Origin: Caldisericota bacterium | Lineage (GTDB): Bacteria; Caldisericota; Caldisericia; Cryosericales; Cryosericaceae | Assembly: GCA_026390285.1 (NCBI GenBank) | Contig: JAPLGH010000164.1 | Span: forward strand, 1 to 14,858 | Direction: 5' to 3' | Length of the DNA stretch: 14,858 nucleotides | Shown here: one piece after another, positions 1-7,779 of the stretch | Layout of the letters: every line of letters begins with the position of its first letter | Position numbering within the stretch: position 1 is the stretch's first letter | The notes under the pieces: generated by a model | Database searches by the model: none | What the model saw: only the letters and a program-made list of their open reading frames with translations | Told to the model about the DNA's origin: nothing | Made by a program: the position numbers and the translations under genes

Positions 1-1
1 A

Positions 2-1225
2 GTCTCCGGCGTCGATATCGACCCTCGTCGCATCGAATCGATCAAGACATCTTCACTTGGCATGCGGGAGGACTTCGACGGCGTGCCGGTCAACGACGTT
101 GTGCGGACGTGTCTTCGAAATGGCAGCCTGAACGTCACCAGCAAGTTCGACGAACTTCCGAAAGACATAGCGACCTTCATTATCACGGTCGGCATCCCCA
201 TCGACAATGCATGGGCCCTGGACATGAGCATGCTGCAGGGAGCCTGTGCAGAGCTCGGAAAGCTTCTCAAGAGAGGGGATCTCGTCATATGTCGATCCAC
301 CGTACCTGTTGGCACGACTCGGGGCCTCGTGCTCTCGACATTGGAGCGCACAAGCGGACTCGTGGCAGGAATGGATTTCGACCTCGCGTATTCGTCGGAG
401 AGGATTGCTGAGGGGCACGCCTATGATGAGTTCCGTAACATGCCCCTTGTCGTCGGTGGCATCGACACCAGGAGTCTCGACCGCGCAACCCAGGTACTCG
501 GAGCCGTCAATCGTGAACCTGTCTTCAAAGCTTCTTCCATCGAACTCGTGGAAGCAGCGAAGATGTTTGAGAACGCTCAGCGGGACGTCAATATCGCGAT
601 CGCTGACCAACTGGCACGTTTCGCGAATCGCTTCGATATTCCCACATGGGAATTGGTTGAGGCTTGCAATACCCACTCGAGAGTCAAGATTCTCATGCCT
701 GGGATTGGTGTCGGAGGGCATTGCATCCCGTATGCCTCGCCCTATCTGTTTGGTTCGCTCTCAAACCAGGATGAATGCGTCGACCTGCTCCCGACCTTCG
801 TGTCTGCGCGTCAGGCGAATGCCGCCCAACCTGGTTACATTGCCGGACGCATGTCCAGGAGGATAGGTGGTCTCGCGGGCAAGCATGTCCTGTTCGTTGG
901 CATCGCCATGAAGGACTACTCGGACGATGTCAGCGTGAGTCCGGCTGTCGAGCTTGCCGCGGCGCTTGCCAAAGCGGGGGCCGAAGTGCGTGTTCTGGAC
1001 AGCATCGCCGAGGCACCCAGGGAATTCGAACGCGAGAATGACATTGATGCGGGCTCGGTCTGGGCGGATGCACTCGTCCTCCCCATACGACAGGCAAATG
1101 TGGACTATGACCACCTGAAAAGGGTTGCTCTGGCAGCAGCCGGCCGCCTGATTCTGTGTGACTTCAGAGGAGTATTTGAACATGACGCCGAGGTCCTCCA
1201 GCAACCCTGGTATGTTCGTCTGTAG
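2..1225 (+). CDS. Nucleotide-sugar dehydrogenase, UDP-ManNAc dehydrogenase (WecC) type, 5'-truncated
   Basis: The protein is open from the window edge. Bases 2-61 already read as the end of the Rossmann beta-alpha-beta unit (GVDIDPRRIESI), so the true start lies upstream and the ATG at 62 is internal. The family oxidises a UDP-sugar C6 hydroxyl to a carboxylate with two NAD+. Visible motifs are the central STVPVGTT stretch, the lysine-containing EAAKMFENAQRDVNIA helix, and GGHCIP, whose cysteine codon (722-724) is the catalytic thiol. The C-terminal UDP-binding domain runs to the TAG. Variations: the usual SPER loop reads YSSERI, and the segment after the catalytic Cys reads PYASPYL rather than the common PVDPYF. 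The product is cytoplasmic. The glycosyltransferase and CsaB genes downstream favour UDP-ManNAc as substrate over UDP-glucose, but the exact sugar is inferred. Family assignment is confident; substrate is not. Confidence 0.9.
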   Translation, partial: VSGVDIDPRRIESIKTSSLGMREDFDGVPVNDVVRTCLRNGSLNVTSKFDELPKDIATFIITVGIPIDNAWALDMSMLQGACAELGKLLKRGDLVICRSTVPVGTTRGLVLSTLERTSGLVAGMDFDLAYSSERIAEGHAYDEFRNMPLVVGGIDTRSLDRATQVLGAVNREPVFKASSIELVEAAKMFENAQRDVNIAIADQLARFANRFDIPTWELVEACNTHSRVKILMPGIGVGGHCIPYASPYLFGSLSNQDECVDLLPTFVSARQANAAQPGYIAGRMSRRIGGLAGKHVLFVGIAMKDYSDDVSVSPAVELAAALAKAGAEVRVLDSIAEAPREFERENDIDAGSVWADALVLPIRQANVDYDHLKRVALAAAGRLILCDFRGVFEHDAEVLQQPWYVRL

Positions 1226-1248
1226 AATACAGACGCACTTTCGGAACA

Positions 1249-2715
1249 ATGAGTGACCGAGTTCAGGTCGCCGGCATTCCGGTCGACAATCTGGACATGG
1301 ACGAGGCTCTCGCTGTCGTCGACGACTTTGTCACATCCCGGACCCCACACATGGGTGTGGCCATCAATCCTGAGAAAGTTATCAGAGCCAAACAGGACAA
1401 AGCCCTCGAGAGGGTCCTGCGCCACGGCGACCTGAATTTCTGCGACGGTATCGGAATCATCTGGGCTTCCAGGGTGTTCTACCACGAGCGCATCAAGTCC
1501 CGGATCACCGGTGTCGACCTGTTCTTGCGCCTGCTCGAGCTGGCAGATGCTCGTGGATGGCGCCTCTTTCTTCTTGGATCGCGCCCGGAAGTCCTCTCGA
1601 GAGTGGTGGCAATTGTGAAGGAGAGATACCCAGGTCTCGCGATAGCCGGTTCACACGACGGATACTTCACCCCCGCGGAAGAACCCGGCTTGGTGGCAGA
1701 GATCACCGCTTCCAGAGCAGATATCATGTTCGTCGGCATGGGCAGTCCCAAGCAGGAGAAGTTCCTGGCGGGCAACCTTTCGGCGATGCGTGTTTCGTTT
1801 GCCATGGGTGTGGGAGGAAGCTACAACGTCCTGTCGGGTGAGTTCAAGCGTGCACCTGCCCGCGTCCAGAGACTTGGTCTTGAGTGGCTGTACCGTTTTG
1901 TGCTTGATCCCAAGCGGCTGCCTCGGATCCTTTCCCTTCCGCGGTTCGTCGGCATTGTGCTGCGATTTCCCAGGGAACATGTCGACGACATCGATTTCTT
2001 TGGCATTTCGATCAGCAACAGGGATGTCGACGAGCTTCTCGAGATGGCCGACGGTTTCGTGAAAAGCGCAACGCCTCATCTTATTGTAACACTCAATGGT
2101 GAGATGGCTGCCCGTGCATTCAGAGACGCCGAGTTTCTCGAGATTGTCCAGCAGGCGGACATGGTCGTTGCTGACGGTGTAGGCATCGTGTGGGGAGCAC
2201 GCATGCTGGGTCCGCGTATCGAGAACCGCATTCCTGGCATCGAGTTCTCGGGTTCCCTGCTGGCACTCGCAGAACGCAAGGGCTACCGCGCATACTTCCT
2301 CGGTGCAAAGCCGGAAATCATCGAACGGGCCGCAGCGAACGTGATCACCCGTTATCCAGCCCTGCATCTTGTTGGTTTCCATTCCGGCTACTTCGATGCA
2401 GCAGAAGAAGTGCACATGATCCAGGAAATCCGGGAAGCGCACATCGATATCCTGCTGGTCGGCATGGGCGGAGGAGCACAGGAGAAGTGGATCTGGCGTC
2501 ACCGCGACATAGGCATCCCGATTGCCATTGGCGTAGGCGGCACATTCGACGTCTGGAGCGGACTTGTCCGCCGAGCACCACGATTCGTACAGAAAACCGG
2601 CACGGAGTGGCTATACAGACTCGTCGTCCAGCCGAGCCGCGTGCGGCGCGTGGGGAGTATCTTCTACTTCATGTTCCGCGTGCTTGCACATCGTCGGACC
2701 ACATCCAGAACCTAG
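1249..2715 (+). CDS. Tandem-domain WecG/TagA/CpsF glycosyltransferase (two complete GT26 domains)
   Basis: At 488 residues the protein is twice the usual ~240. Residues 1-243 and about 246-488 are each a full WecG/TagA/CpsF domain, the family that transfers ManNAc or related sugars onto undecaprenyl-linked GlcNAc at the inner membrane face. Each half has the DG(I/V)G catalytic-aspartate motif (Asp66 and Asp309), an R-I-x-G-(V/I) loop, a HxGYF segment, a GMG...QEK motif (Gln169 and Gln411) and the C-terminal appendage (APxxxQxxGxEWLYR followed by basic residues). The offset between halves is 242-243 residues. Domain 1 has the canonical GSPKQEK; in domain 2 this is GGGAQEK. The nucleotide-binding TxN motif is TLN in domain 2 but AIN in domain 1. 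The start is ATG 1249, 23 bases after the dehydrogenase, with no strong Shine-Dalgarno. The TAG directly abuts the csaB ATG. Two sugar additions by one polypeptide is an inference. Confidence 0.93.
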   Translation: MSDRVQVAGIPVDNLDMDEALAVVDDFVTSRTPHMGVAINPEKVIRAKQDKALERVLRHGDLNFCDGIGIIWASRVFYHERIKSRITGVDLFLRLLELADARGWRLFLLGSRPEVLSRVVAIVKERYPGLAIAGSHDGYFTPAEEPGLVAEITASRADIMFVGMGSPKQEKFLAGNLSAMRVSFAMGVGGSYNVLSGEFKRAPARVQRLGLEWLYRFVLDPKRLPRILSLPRFVGIVLRFPREHVDDIDFFGISISNRDVDELLEMADGFVKSATPHLIVTLNGEMAARAFRDAEFLEIVQQADMVVADGVGIVWGARMLGPRIENRIPGIEFSGSLLALAERKGYRAYFLGAKPEIIERAAANVITRYPALHLVGFHSGYFDAAEEVHMIQEIREAHIDILLVGMGGGAQEKWIWRHRDIGIPIAIGVGGTFDVWSGLVRRAPRFVQKTGTEWLYRLVVQPSRVRRVGSIFYFMFRVLAHRRTTSRT

Positions 2716-3765
2716 ATGACTCGAATCCTTGTCCTGGGCTACTATGGATTTGGCAATTTTGGCGACGAGCTGATTCTCTCGGCTGTCCAGGATGAACTGA
2801 CGAATATCAACTGTGAAGCGGTTTTTGCGGTCAATGAACCAGGTCAGTATTCCCGCCCCGTCTGTCCACGACACACCTTTGTCGATCGGCATGACCTTGC
2901 GGCGATGAAATCGGCTCTCGAGGCCTGTGACCATGTGATGCTGGGTGGGGGAGGTCTCATCCAGGACATCACTAGCTCTCGAAGCAGCATGTACTATCTC
3001 GGCATTCCTCTGCTGGGTGCACTGCGCAAGAAAGGAATCTTATCATATGCACAAGGTGTCGGCCCAATCAGAGGGACATTGACCCGTCAGCTGGTGAGGA
3101 CCGTCTTCCGTCGCATGGTCCTCATTGATGTGCGCGACGATGCTTCACGAGACCTTCTTCGCGAGTGTGGACTTCGAAGGCAAGAGATCTTCGTGTCGTC
3201 GGATGTCGGGCTTTCCTATATGGTCGCCCAATATTTCAAACCTGTCGCTGCTCACCGGGAACCTCGGATCGTTGCCTGCGTCAATCAACGGTTCGGGTGG
3301 ACTGCTGAAGCGACGGCCTCGTTTCTGGACTGCCTGGCATCTCATTCATCTGCCCAGTTGGACCTCGTTGTACTGTTTCCTTCGGCAGACCTGGCATTCA
3401 CCCACGCCGTCCGCGATCGTTTGCTCAGGCCGTCAAATCTCACTGTCTCTCCTCAACCACTGGCGCTGCTTAACCTCTGCAGATTGGCCACGCTGACGGT
3501 TGCCGGCCGGTACCATATGGCGGCCGCAGGATTGGCGGCGGGGTCTCCCCTCGTGGCACTCGCCTACGACCCCAAGGTATCCCAGTTGGCCGACTCCTGT
3601 GGCTTTCCTGCCATCCAGCCTGGAAACTCACCACAGCGGGCTGCCGGCCGCGTTCTGGCCGCCAGGATTTCGCCCGTGACTGACGAATCCATCGTGGACA
3701 TCAGTCAGACCAGAACGGAACGCATCGCCCGGCTGAAGGCCGCTCTTGAAGGTCCGAGCAAGTGA
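2716..3765 (+). CDS. csaB: Polysaccharide pyruvyltransferase, CsaB family
   Basis: The 349-residue protein has the N-terminal signature GYYGFGNFGDE (residues 8-18) and the glycine-rich LGGGGLIQD loop near 75-85. Also present are the SYAQGVGPI strand, a VRDD segment, and the C-terminal RYHMAAAG (His267) and YDPKV motifs typical of CsaB. The family moves a pyruvate ketal from phosphoenolpyruvate onto a sugar, typically beta-ManNAc of the secondary cell-wall polymer. Pyruvylated polymer is what SLH domains of S-layer proteins bind. ATG 2716 follows the upstream TAG with no gap, so translation is probably coupled. The 3' end overlaps the GTG start of comF by four bases (GTGA). Placement right after a ManNAc-transferase-type gene supports the role. 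No SLH protein is present in this window, so the S-layer link is inferred. Confidence 0.9.
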   Translation: MTRILVLGYYGFGNFGDELILSAVQDELTNINCEAVFAVNEPGQYSRPVCPRHTFVDRHDLAAMKSALEACDHVMLGGGGLIQDITSSRSSMYYLGIPLLGALRKKGILSYAQGVGPIRGTLTRQLVRTVFRRMVLIDVRDDASRDLLRECGLRRQEIFVSSDVGLSYMVAQYFKPVAAHREPRIVACVNQRFGWTAEATASFLDCLASHSSAQLDLVVLFPSADLAFTHAVRDRLLRPSNLTVSPQPLALLNLCRLATLTVAGRYHMAAAGLAAGSPLVALAYDPKVSQLADSCGFPAIQPGNSPQRAAGRVLAARISPVTDESIVDISQTRTERIARLKAALEGPSK

Positions 3766-4436
3766 GCGTTCTCTCGGTCCTGCACCAGGTCTTCGCCGAC
3801 AAGGCTTGTTTTCTGTGTGGCGAGGAATCGGACTACCCTGTCTGTCCTCGCTGTGCCTCTTCATTTCGGGCATGCGACCCGGGATGGAGCGATAGCCGTC
3901 TCGCCGCCGGTCCGGCGTCGGGTTTCTCTGCATACTGGTATGAAGGAGCAATGCGACAGGCGATCTTGCAGATGAAGGTACAAGGCGAGTACCAGTTGGC
4001 CGGACAACTTGCCGACATGCTGTGCAATCTGGCAAGAAGTCTTCCGCTGGGAGACCGGCCGATCTTTGTCCCCGTTCCACGGTTTGGTGTGCGGCAGCAG
4101 GGAGATCCTCGTCACTTTCCCCAAGTGGCATGCAGAAAGCTTTCCACGCGCTGCGACGGCGACTCCGGCATCGGTCTTCTGCTCAAGACGCGTCGCACGC
4201 CTCTCCAGACACAGTTGCCGGATACTCAGCGGCTGAAGAACGTTGATGGCGTCTTCGAACTCTCGTCCAGCGCGCCAGGCGAGCTGCATGACAGGACGGT
4301 CGTCATCGTCGACGACGTCCTGACAACAGGAGCTACGGTCTGTGCCGCCACAAACGTCATCCTCCAAGCACGTCCGCATCAATGTCTGTACTTGACCCTC
4401 GCTCGTAGTCGGGCTACAATAGCAGCAGGCTTCTGA
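3762..4436 (+). CDS. comF: ComF family phosphoribosyltransferase-like protein
   Basis: The start is GTG 3762, overlapping the csaB stop by four bases, and the protein is 224 residues. The N-terminus has a four-cysteine zinc-finger pattern, C16-x2-C19 and C28-x2-C31. The C-terminus has the PRPP-binding motif VVIVDDVLTTGATV around residues 180-193 (Asp184/Asp185), followed by the LTLAR strand. This is the ComFC/GntX architecture. In competent bacteria ComF supports uptake or processing of incoming single-stranded DNA; in many other bacteria the family is present without known competence, and its substrate is unsettled. The family assignment is firm; a role in transformation here cannot be shown. 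The last ~45 bases also contain the hpf promoter. Confidence 0.9.
   Translation: MSVLSVLHQVFADKACFLCGEESDYPVCPRCASSFRACDPGWSDSRLAAGPASGFSAYWYEGAMRQAILQMKVQGEYQLAGQLADMLCNLARSLPLGDRPIFVPVPRFGVRQQGDPRHFPQVACRKLSTRCDGDSGIGLLLKTRRTPLQTQLPDTQRLKNVDGVFELSSSAPGELHDRTVVIVDDVLTTGATVCAATNVILQARPHQCLYLTLARSRATIAAGF
4392..4420 (+). promoter_or_regulatory. Sigma70/sigmaA-type promoter for hpf, inside the 3' end of comF
   Basis: TTGACC (4392-4397) and TACAAT (4415-4420) are separated by exactly 17 bases. Each box matches the sigma70 consensus at five of six positions. The start point is expected near 4427, giving a leader of about 46 bases before the hpf ATG at 4473. A small inverted repeat (GTAG at 4405-4408, CTAC at 4414-4417) overlaps the spacer and -10 box; it may be chance. 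An independent promoter fits a stress- or stationary-phase-controlled hibernation factor. Confidence 0.7.
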
Positions 4437-4460
4437 AGGCAAGAGCCTAATCCGATGCAA

Positions 4461-4467
4461 AGGGAGG
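4461..4467 (+). promoter_or_regulatory. Shine-Dalgarno site that fixes the hpf start
   Basis: AGGGAGG lies five bases upstream of ATG 4473. It falls inside the extended reading frame that would begin at ATG 4455, which has no such site, so 4473 is the better start. Confidence 0.8.
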
Positions 4468-4472
4468 CACAC

Positions 4473-5009
4473 ATGAATGTAGAACATAAGTCCAAGACGC
4501 TTGAGATCCCTCCGCGCATTCTTGCCTATCTGAACGAGAAGGTTAGCCGGTTTGACAAGTTCTTCCGCAAGGAACCCACGCTTGGTGCCAATCTGAACCT
4601 CCTCCGAGGTAAATATACATGCGAACTGACTCTTGAGATCTCTGGCCGTGTCATTAAAGCCTCGGGACAGGGGCCGGACATGGAAGGGTCTATCGATGCA
4701 GCCTGTGACAGGCTCGACGTACAGATCCGCAAATTTCACACCCGCGTCTTCCGGAGGGACTTCAAGGCAGCTGCCGAGCTCAAAGGTCTGTTCCAGTCAG
4801 AAGTCCCGGTTGAGGATATCGAGGAGTCCTCTGAGGGCATCGTGAAGCGCAAGGAATTTGAGGTACTCCCGATGTCTGAAGAAGAGGCGATCCTCCAGAT
4901 CGAGATGCTGGGGCACCAGTTCTTCGTCTATCGGAACGGCTCGTCCAACAAAGTCTGTGTTCTGTACAAGCGTACGTACGGTGGCTATGGTCTGATTGAA
5001 ATCGACTGA
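4473..5009 (+). CDS. hpf: Ribosome hibernation promoting factor, long form
   Basis: From ATG 4473 the protein has 178 residues. The N-terminal ~100 residues form the HPF/RaiA ribosome-binding domain (LEIPPRILAYLNEKVSRFDKFF, then alternating strands and a second helix ending FHTRVFRR). After a linker, the last ~55 residues are the long-HPF dimerisation domain (FEVLPMSEEEAILQIEMLGH, ending YGGYGLIEID). Long HPF dimers join two 70S ribosomes into inactive 100S particles in stationary phase. The upstream in-frame ATG at 4455 is less likely because the ribosome site lies after it. The gene has its own promoter in comF and a hairpin downstream. Adjacency to secA is the Firmicutes arrangement (yvyD-secA). 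Confidence 0.95.
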   Translation: MNVEHKSKTLEIPPRILAYLNEKVSRFDKFFRKEPTLGANLNLLRGKYTCELTLEISGRVIKASGQGPDMEGSIDAACDRLDVQIRKFHTRVFRRDFKAAAELKGLFQSEVPVEDIEESSEGIVKRKEFEVLPMSEEEAILQIEMLGHQFFVYRNGSSNKVCVLYKRTYGGYGLIEID

Positions 5010-5058
5010 CGAGCAAGACCTCTGGTCGTTGCGACGACAGTAGCAGCTATCGCTTCAT

Positions 5059-5100
5059 CTTTGGCGTCGCCGGTCAGTCGGGGGCGCCAAAGCTTCTTAA
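5059..5100 (+). terminator. Possible intrinsic terminator after hpf
   Basis: The arm CTTTGGCG (5059-5066) pairs perfectly with CGCCAAAG (5085-5092). The stem extends by a G-T and a C-G pair, one mismatch and two more pairs, around an eight-base loop (5072-5079). The following bases, CTTCTTAA, are only weakly T-rich, so termination may be partial. A smaller hairpin (GTCGT 5025-5029, ACGAC 5034-5038) precedes it. The rest of the 196-base gap up to secA shows no gene and no convincing promoter. Confidence 0.45.
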
Positions 5101-5190
5101 TGTCGTCAGGTATCCTGGAAAGCCAAACTTCCCGACGATCCAGCGACCCAGCGCAGCATACTTGTCGAAAAGTCTTGTAGTTCGCTCTAT

Positions 5191-5196
5191 GGAGGT
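5191..5196 (+). promoter_or_regulatory. secA Shine-Dalgarno site
   Basis: GGAGGT lies nine bases before ATG 5206 and supports that start, which also gives the expected SecA N-terminus. Confidence 0.7.
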
Positions 5197-5205
5197 ACTT
5201 CTCTG

Positions 5206-7779
5206 ATGGGACTGTTCAGCTCTTTTTCACCAGCAGCTCGGAAGTTCAAGACATACCAGGCCATAGTGCCTCAAATCCTTCAGCTCCAGCCGACGTTCGC
5301 CCGCCTTGATGATGATGGACTCAGAAATTATGGAGCCGACCTCAGAAAGCGCGCGGCAGCCGGAGAAACCGACGCCGAGCTACTGCCTGAAGCCTTCGCG
5401 CTGGTGAGAGAGACCTCCCGCCGTCTCATAGGGCTGGAGCACTTCCCCGAACAGCTCCTTGGAGCTATCGCGCTCTATTTTGGCAACATCGCCGAGATGA
5501 AGACGGGCGAAGGAAAGACGCTTGTGGCCACCTGTCCCCTGTACCTCAACGCCGTCATGGGTCACCGGGGTCACCTTGTGACCGTCAACGACTACCTGGC
5601 CAAGCGTGACCGGGCCTGGATGGGGCCTGTGTATGAGTTTCTCGGCATGTCAGTCGGCCTTCTTCAGAACGACAGCTCTCCGGAAGAGCGCCGCGCTGCG
5701 TATGCAGCCGACATCACCTATGGCACAAACAACGAGTTCGGCTTCGACTATCTGCGAGATCATATGGCCAGCTCCGAAGATGGCATGGTCCAGAAGGGTG
5801 CTCTCGACTTCGCCATCGTCGATGAAGTCGACAACATCTTCATCGATGAGGCTCGGACAGCCCTTATCATCGCGGGCCCCGGTGGTGACTCGGACATGCC
5901 ATACTACGAGGCTGCAGCCTTCGTCAAGCGGCTGAAGGGGACGGTTCGCTCCGAGATGGCCCCAGGTGACACTGGGATACCAGGCGGTTCTGACTACGTC
6001 TACGATGAGAAGCATAAGACCATCGAGCCTGCCGACGATCTGCTTGCCCGTTTTGCCCACGCTGCCAGGATTCCCCAGGACAAGCTTCTCAAGGATCAGG
6101 CCACCTATGACAAGATTCTTCGCAACGCCGTCCGGGCACAGGTGTTCTTCAGGAAGGACAGCGAGTACATCATCAAGGACACGGAAGTCATCATTGTCGA
6201 TGAGTTCACCGGTCGACTCATGTATGGGCGTCGCTACTCCGAAGGGTTGCACCAAGCCATCGAGGCAAAGGAAGGGCTCAAGGTCCGCGAGGAGAGCCAG
6301 ACGCTCGCGACCATTACGATCCAGAACTTCTTCAAGATGTACCACAGGCTGTCAGGAATGACAGGGACTGCGCTTACGGAAGCAGATGAGTTCAAGGAGA
6401 TCTACGGGCTCGATGTCCTCGAGATTCCCACACACCGTCCAGTGGGGCGCCAGGATGCGGACGATGAAGTCTATCGGTCCGAGCGCGGCAAGCTGGGTGC
6501 CATTCTTGGTGAGATCCAGATCCGGCATGAAAAAGGGCAGCCCGTCCTCGTTGGCACGCGGTCAGTCGAGAAATCCGAAGTACTCAGCCATGAGCTCAAG
6601 AAGCTTGGCATCAAGCACCAGGTCCTCAATGCCAAGTATCACGAAAAGGAAGCGGAGATCATTGCTCAGGCAGGCCGTAAAGGCTCAGTCACGATCGCCA
6701 CCAACATGGCAGGCCGAGGCGTCGATATCCTGCTCGGTGGCAATCCCGCAGCTCTCGCTCACGCCGCTGCTATTGCTCGTACCAAAGCCGACCTCAAGAA
6801 ACAGCCGGATCAGTACGCGGAACAGTACGCCAAGCTCTTTGCAGAGTACAGTGGGTCATGGGCGAAGGAACATGACGAGGTCGTCGGCCTGGGAGGTCTC
6901 TTCATCCTTGGGACTGAGCGCCATGAATCGCGTCGTATCGATAACCAGCTCCGAGGAAGATCTGGCCGGCAAGGAGACCCTGGTGAATCGAAGTTCTTCC
7001 TCTCGGCAGAAGACGACATTCTGCGAATCTTTGGTGGTGACCGCATTCAGCGCATCTTCGCAATGATGAAAGTCGAGGAGTCGATGCCGGTGAACCATCC
7101 TCTCCTCTCCAAAACCATTGAGATGTCGCAGAAGAAGGTCGAGTCCTACAACTTCGATGCACGCAAGAGCCTTCTTGATTACGACAACGTGCTCAACAAG
7201 CAGCGCGAGGTCATTTACGCGGAACGCGACAAAGTGCTTGCCGGGGCCGATCTCACAGACGAAGTCCATGAGTTCATCAACGAACAAGCTGATACGACGG
7301 CACAGCAAGTCGTTCAAGCCCACCACGCAGATGAGGCGGATCTTGGCAAAGTGTACAACGATCTGGTCCTGGATGCATTTGGCAGACCCGTGGAGATGAC
7401 GCTCCAGGAACTGACTGGACTGCTCGAAGGTCACGACTCCGAAGAGCAACTTTCCGCAGCGATTCGAGACCGCACCGAGACACTGTACCTTGAGAAATAC
7501 AACCGGTACGGAGAGAATGTCATGCACCAGATCGAGCACTACGTCTTCTTACGGACGATCGATAGCGCATGGAGAGACCACCTGCTTCAGATGGACGACC
7601 TCAAGGACGGCATTGGCCTTCGCGCCTACGGCCAACAGGATCCGGTCATTGCCTATCAGAAGGAAGGGTATGACCTCTTCAACGAACTGATGGACCAGAT
7701 AAAGCACGACGTAACGCGGGCGTTGTTCACCTTCGAGCTGCAGCCCGCTCAACCGGAGAAGAAGCATGATCGATCTTGA
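5206..7779 (+). CDS. secA: Protein translocase ATPase SecA
   Basis: At 857 residues this is a full-length SecA motor, which drives preproteins through SecYEG at the membrane. In order: Walker A MKTGEGKT (98-105), VTVNDYLAKRD, the DEVD Walker B (206-209) followed by FIDEART, the preprotein crosslinking region, EFTGRLMYGRRYSEGLHQAIEAKEG, LSGMTGTA, the NBD2 motifs VGTRSVEKSE and TNMAGRGVDI, and QLRGRSGRQGDPG. The C-terminal scaffold and wing follow. Small departures from consensus are FIDEARTALIIAG, where most SecAs have a proline before LIISG, and a C-terminus (QPAQPEKKHDRS) without the cysteine-rich zinc tail found in many SecAs. The gene overlaps prfB by 14 bases, so the two are probably one transcript. 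Confidence 0.98.
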   Translation: MGLFSSFSPAARKFKTYQAIVPQILQLQPTFARLDDDGLRNYGADLRKRAAAGETDAELLPEAFALVRETSRRLIGLEHFPEQLLGAIALYFGNIAEMKTGEGKTLVATCPLYLNAVMGHRGHLVTVNDYLAKRDRAWMGPVYEFLGMSVGLLQNDSSPEERRAAYAADITYGTNNEFGFDYLRDHMASSEDGMVQKGALDFAIVDEVDNIFIDEARTALIIAGPGGDSDMPYYEAAAFVKRLKGTVRSEMAPGDTGIPGGSDYVYDEKHKTIEPADDLLARFAHAARIPQDKLLKDQATYDKILRNAVRAQVFFRKDSEYIIKDTEVIIVDEFTGRLMYGRRYSEGLHQAIEAKEGLKVREESQTLATITIQNFFKMYHRLSGMTGTALTEADEFKEIYGLDVLEIPTHRPVGRQDADDEVYRSERGKLGAILGEIQIRHEKGQPVLVGTRSVEKSEVLSHELKKLGIKHQVLNAKYHEKEAEIIAQAGRKGSVTIATNMAGRGVDILLGGNPAALAHAAAIARTKADLKKQPDQYAEQYAKLFAEYSGSWAKEHDEVVGLGGLFILGTERHESRRIDNQLRGRSGRQGDPGESKFFLSAEDDILRIFGGDRIQRIFAMMKVEESMPVNHPLLSKTIEMSQKKVESYNFDARKSLLDYDNVLNKQREVIYAERDKVLAGADLTDEVHEFINEQADTTAQQVVQAHHADEADLGKVYNDLVLDAFGRPVEMTLQELTGLLEGHDSEEQLSAAIRDRTETLYLEKYNRYGENVMHQIEHYVFLRTIDSAWRDHLLQMDDLKDGIGLRAYGQQDPVIAYQKEGYDLFNELMDQIKHDVTRALFTFELQPAQPEKKHDRS

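Noticed and set aside
1651..2502. 283-codon open frame on the minus strand
   Set aside because: It lies fully antisense to the double glycosyltransferase, has no recognisable family, and is a codon-bias shadow of a confident gene.
3861..4739. 292-codon open frame on the minus strand across comF and hpf
   Set aside because: Antisense to two well-supported genes and the hpf promoter; no recognisable motifs.
5157..5190. Promoter for secA (CATACT, TTGTCG)
   Set aside because: Candidate boxes match the consensus at four of six positions at best and lack a partner at 16-18 bases.
5100..5206. Short upstream open frames in the secA leader (ATG 5100, 26 codons; ATG 5189, 5 codons ending on the secA start)
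   Set aside because: Neither has a Shine-Dalgarno and neither resembles SecM or another arrest peptide; chance is enough to explain them.
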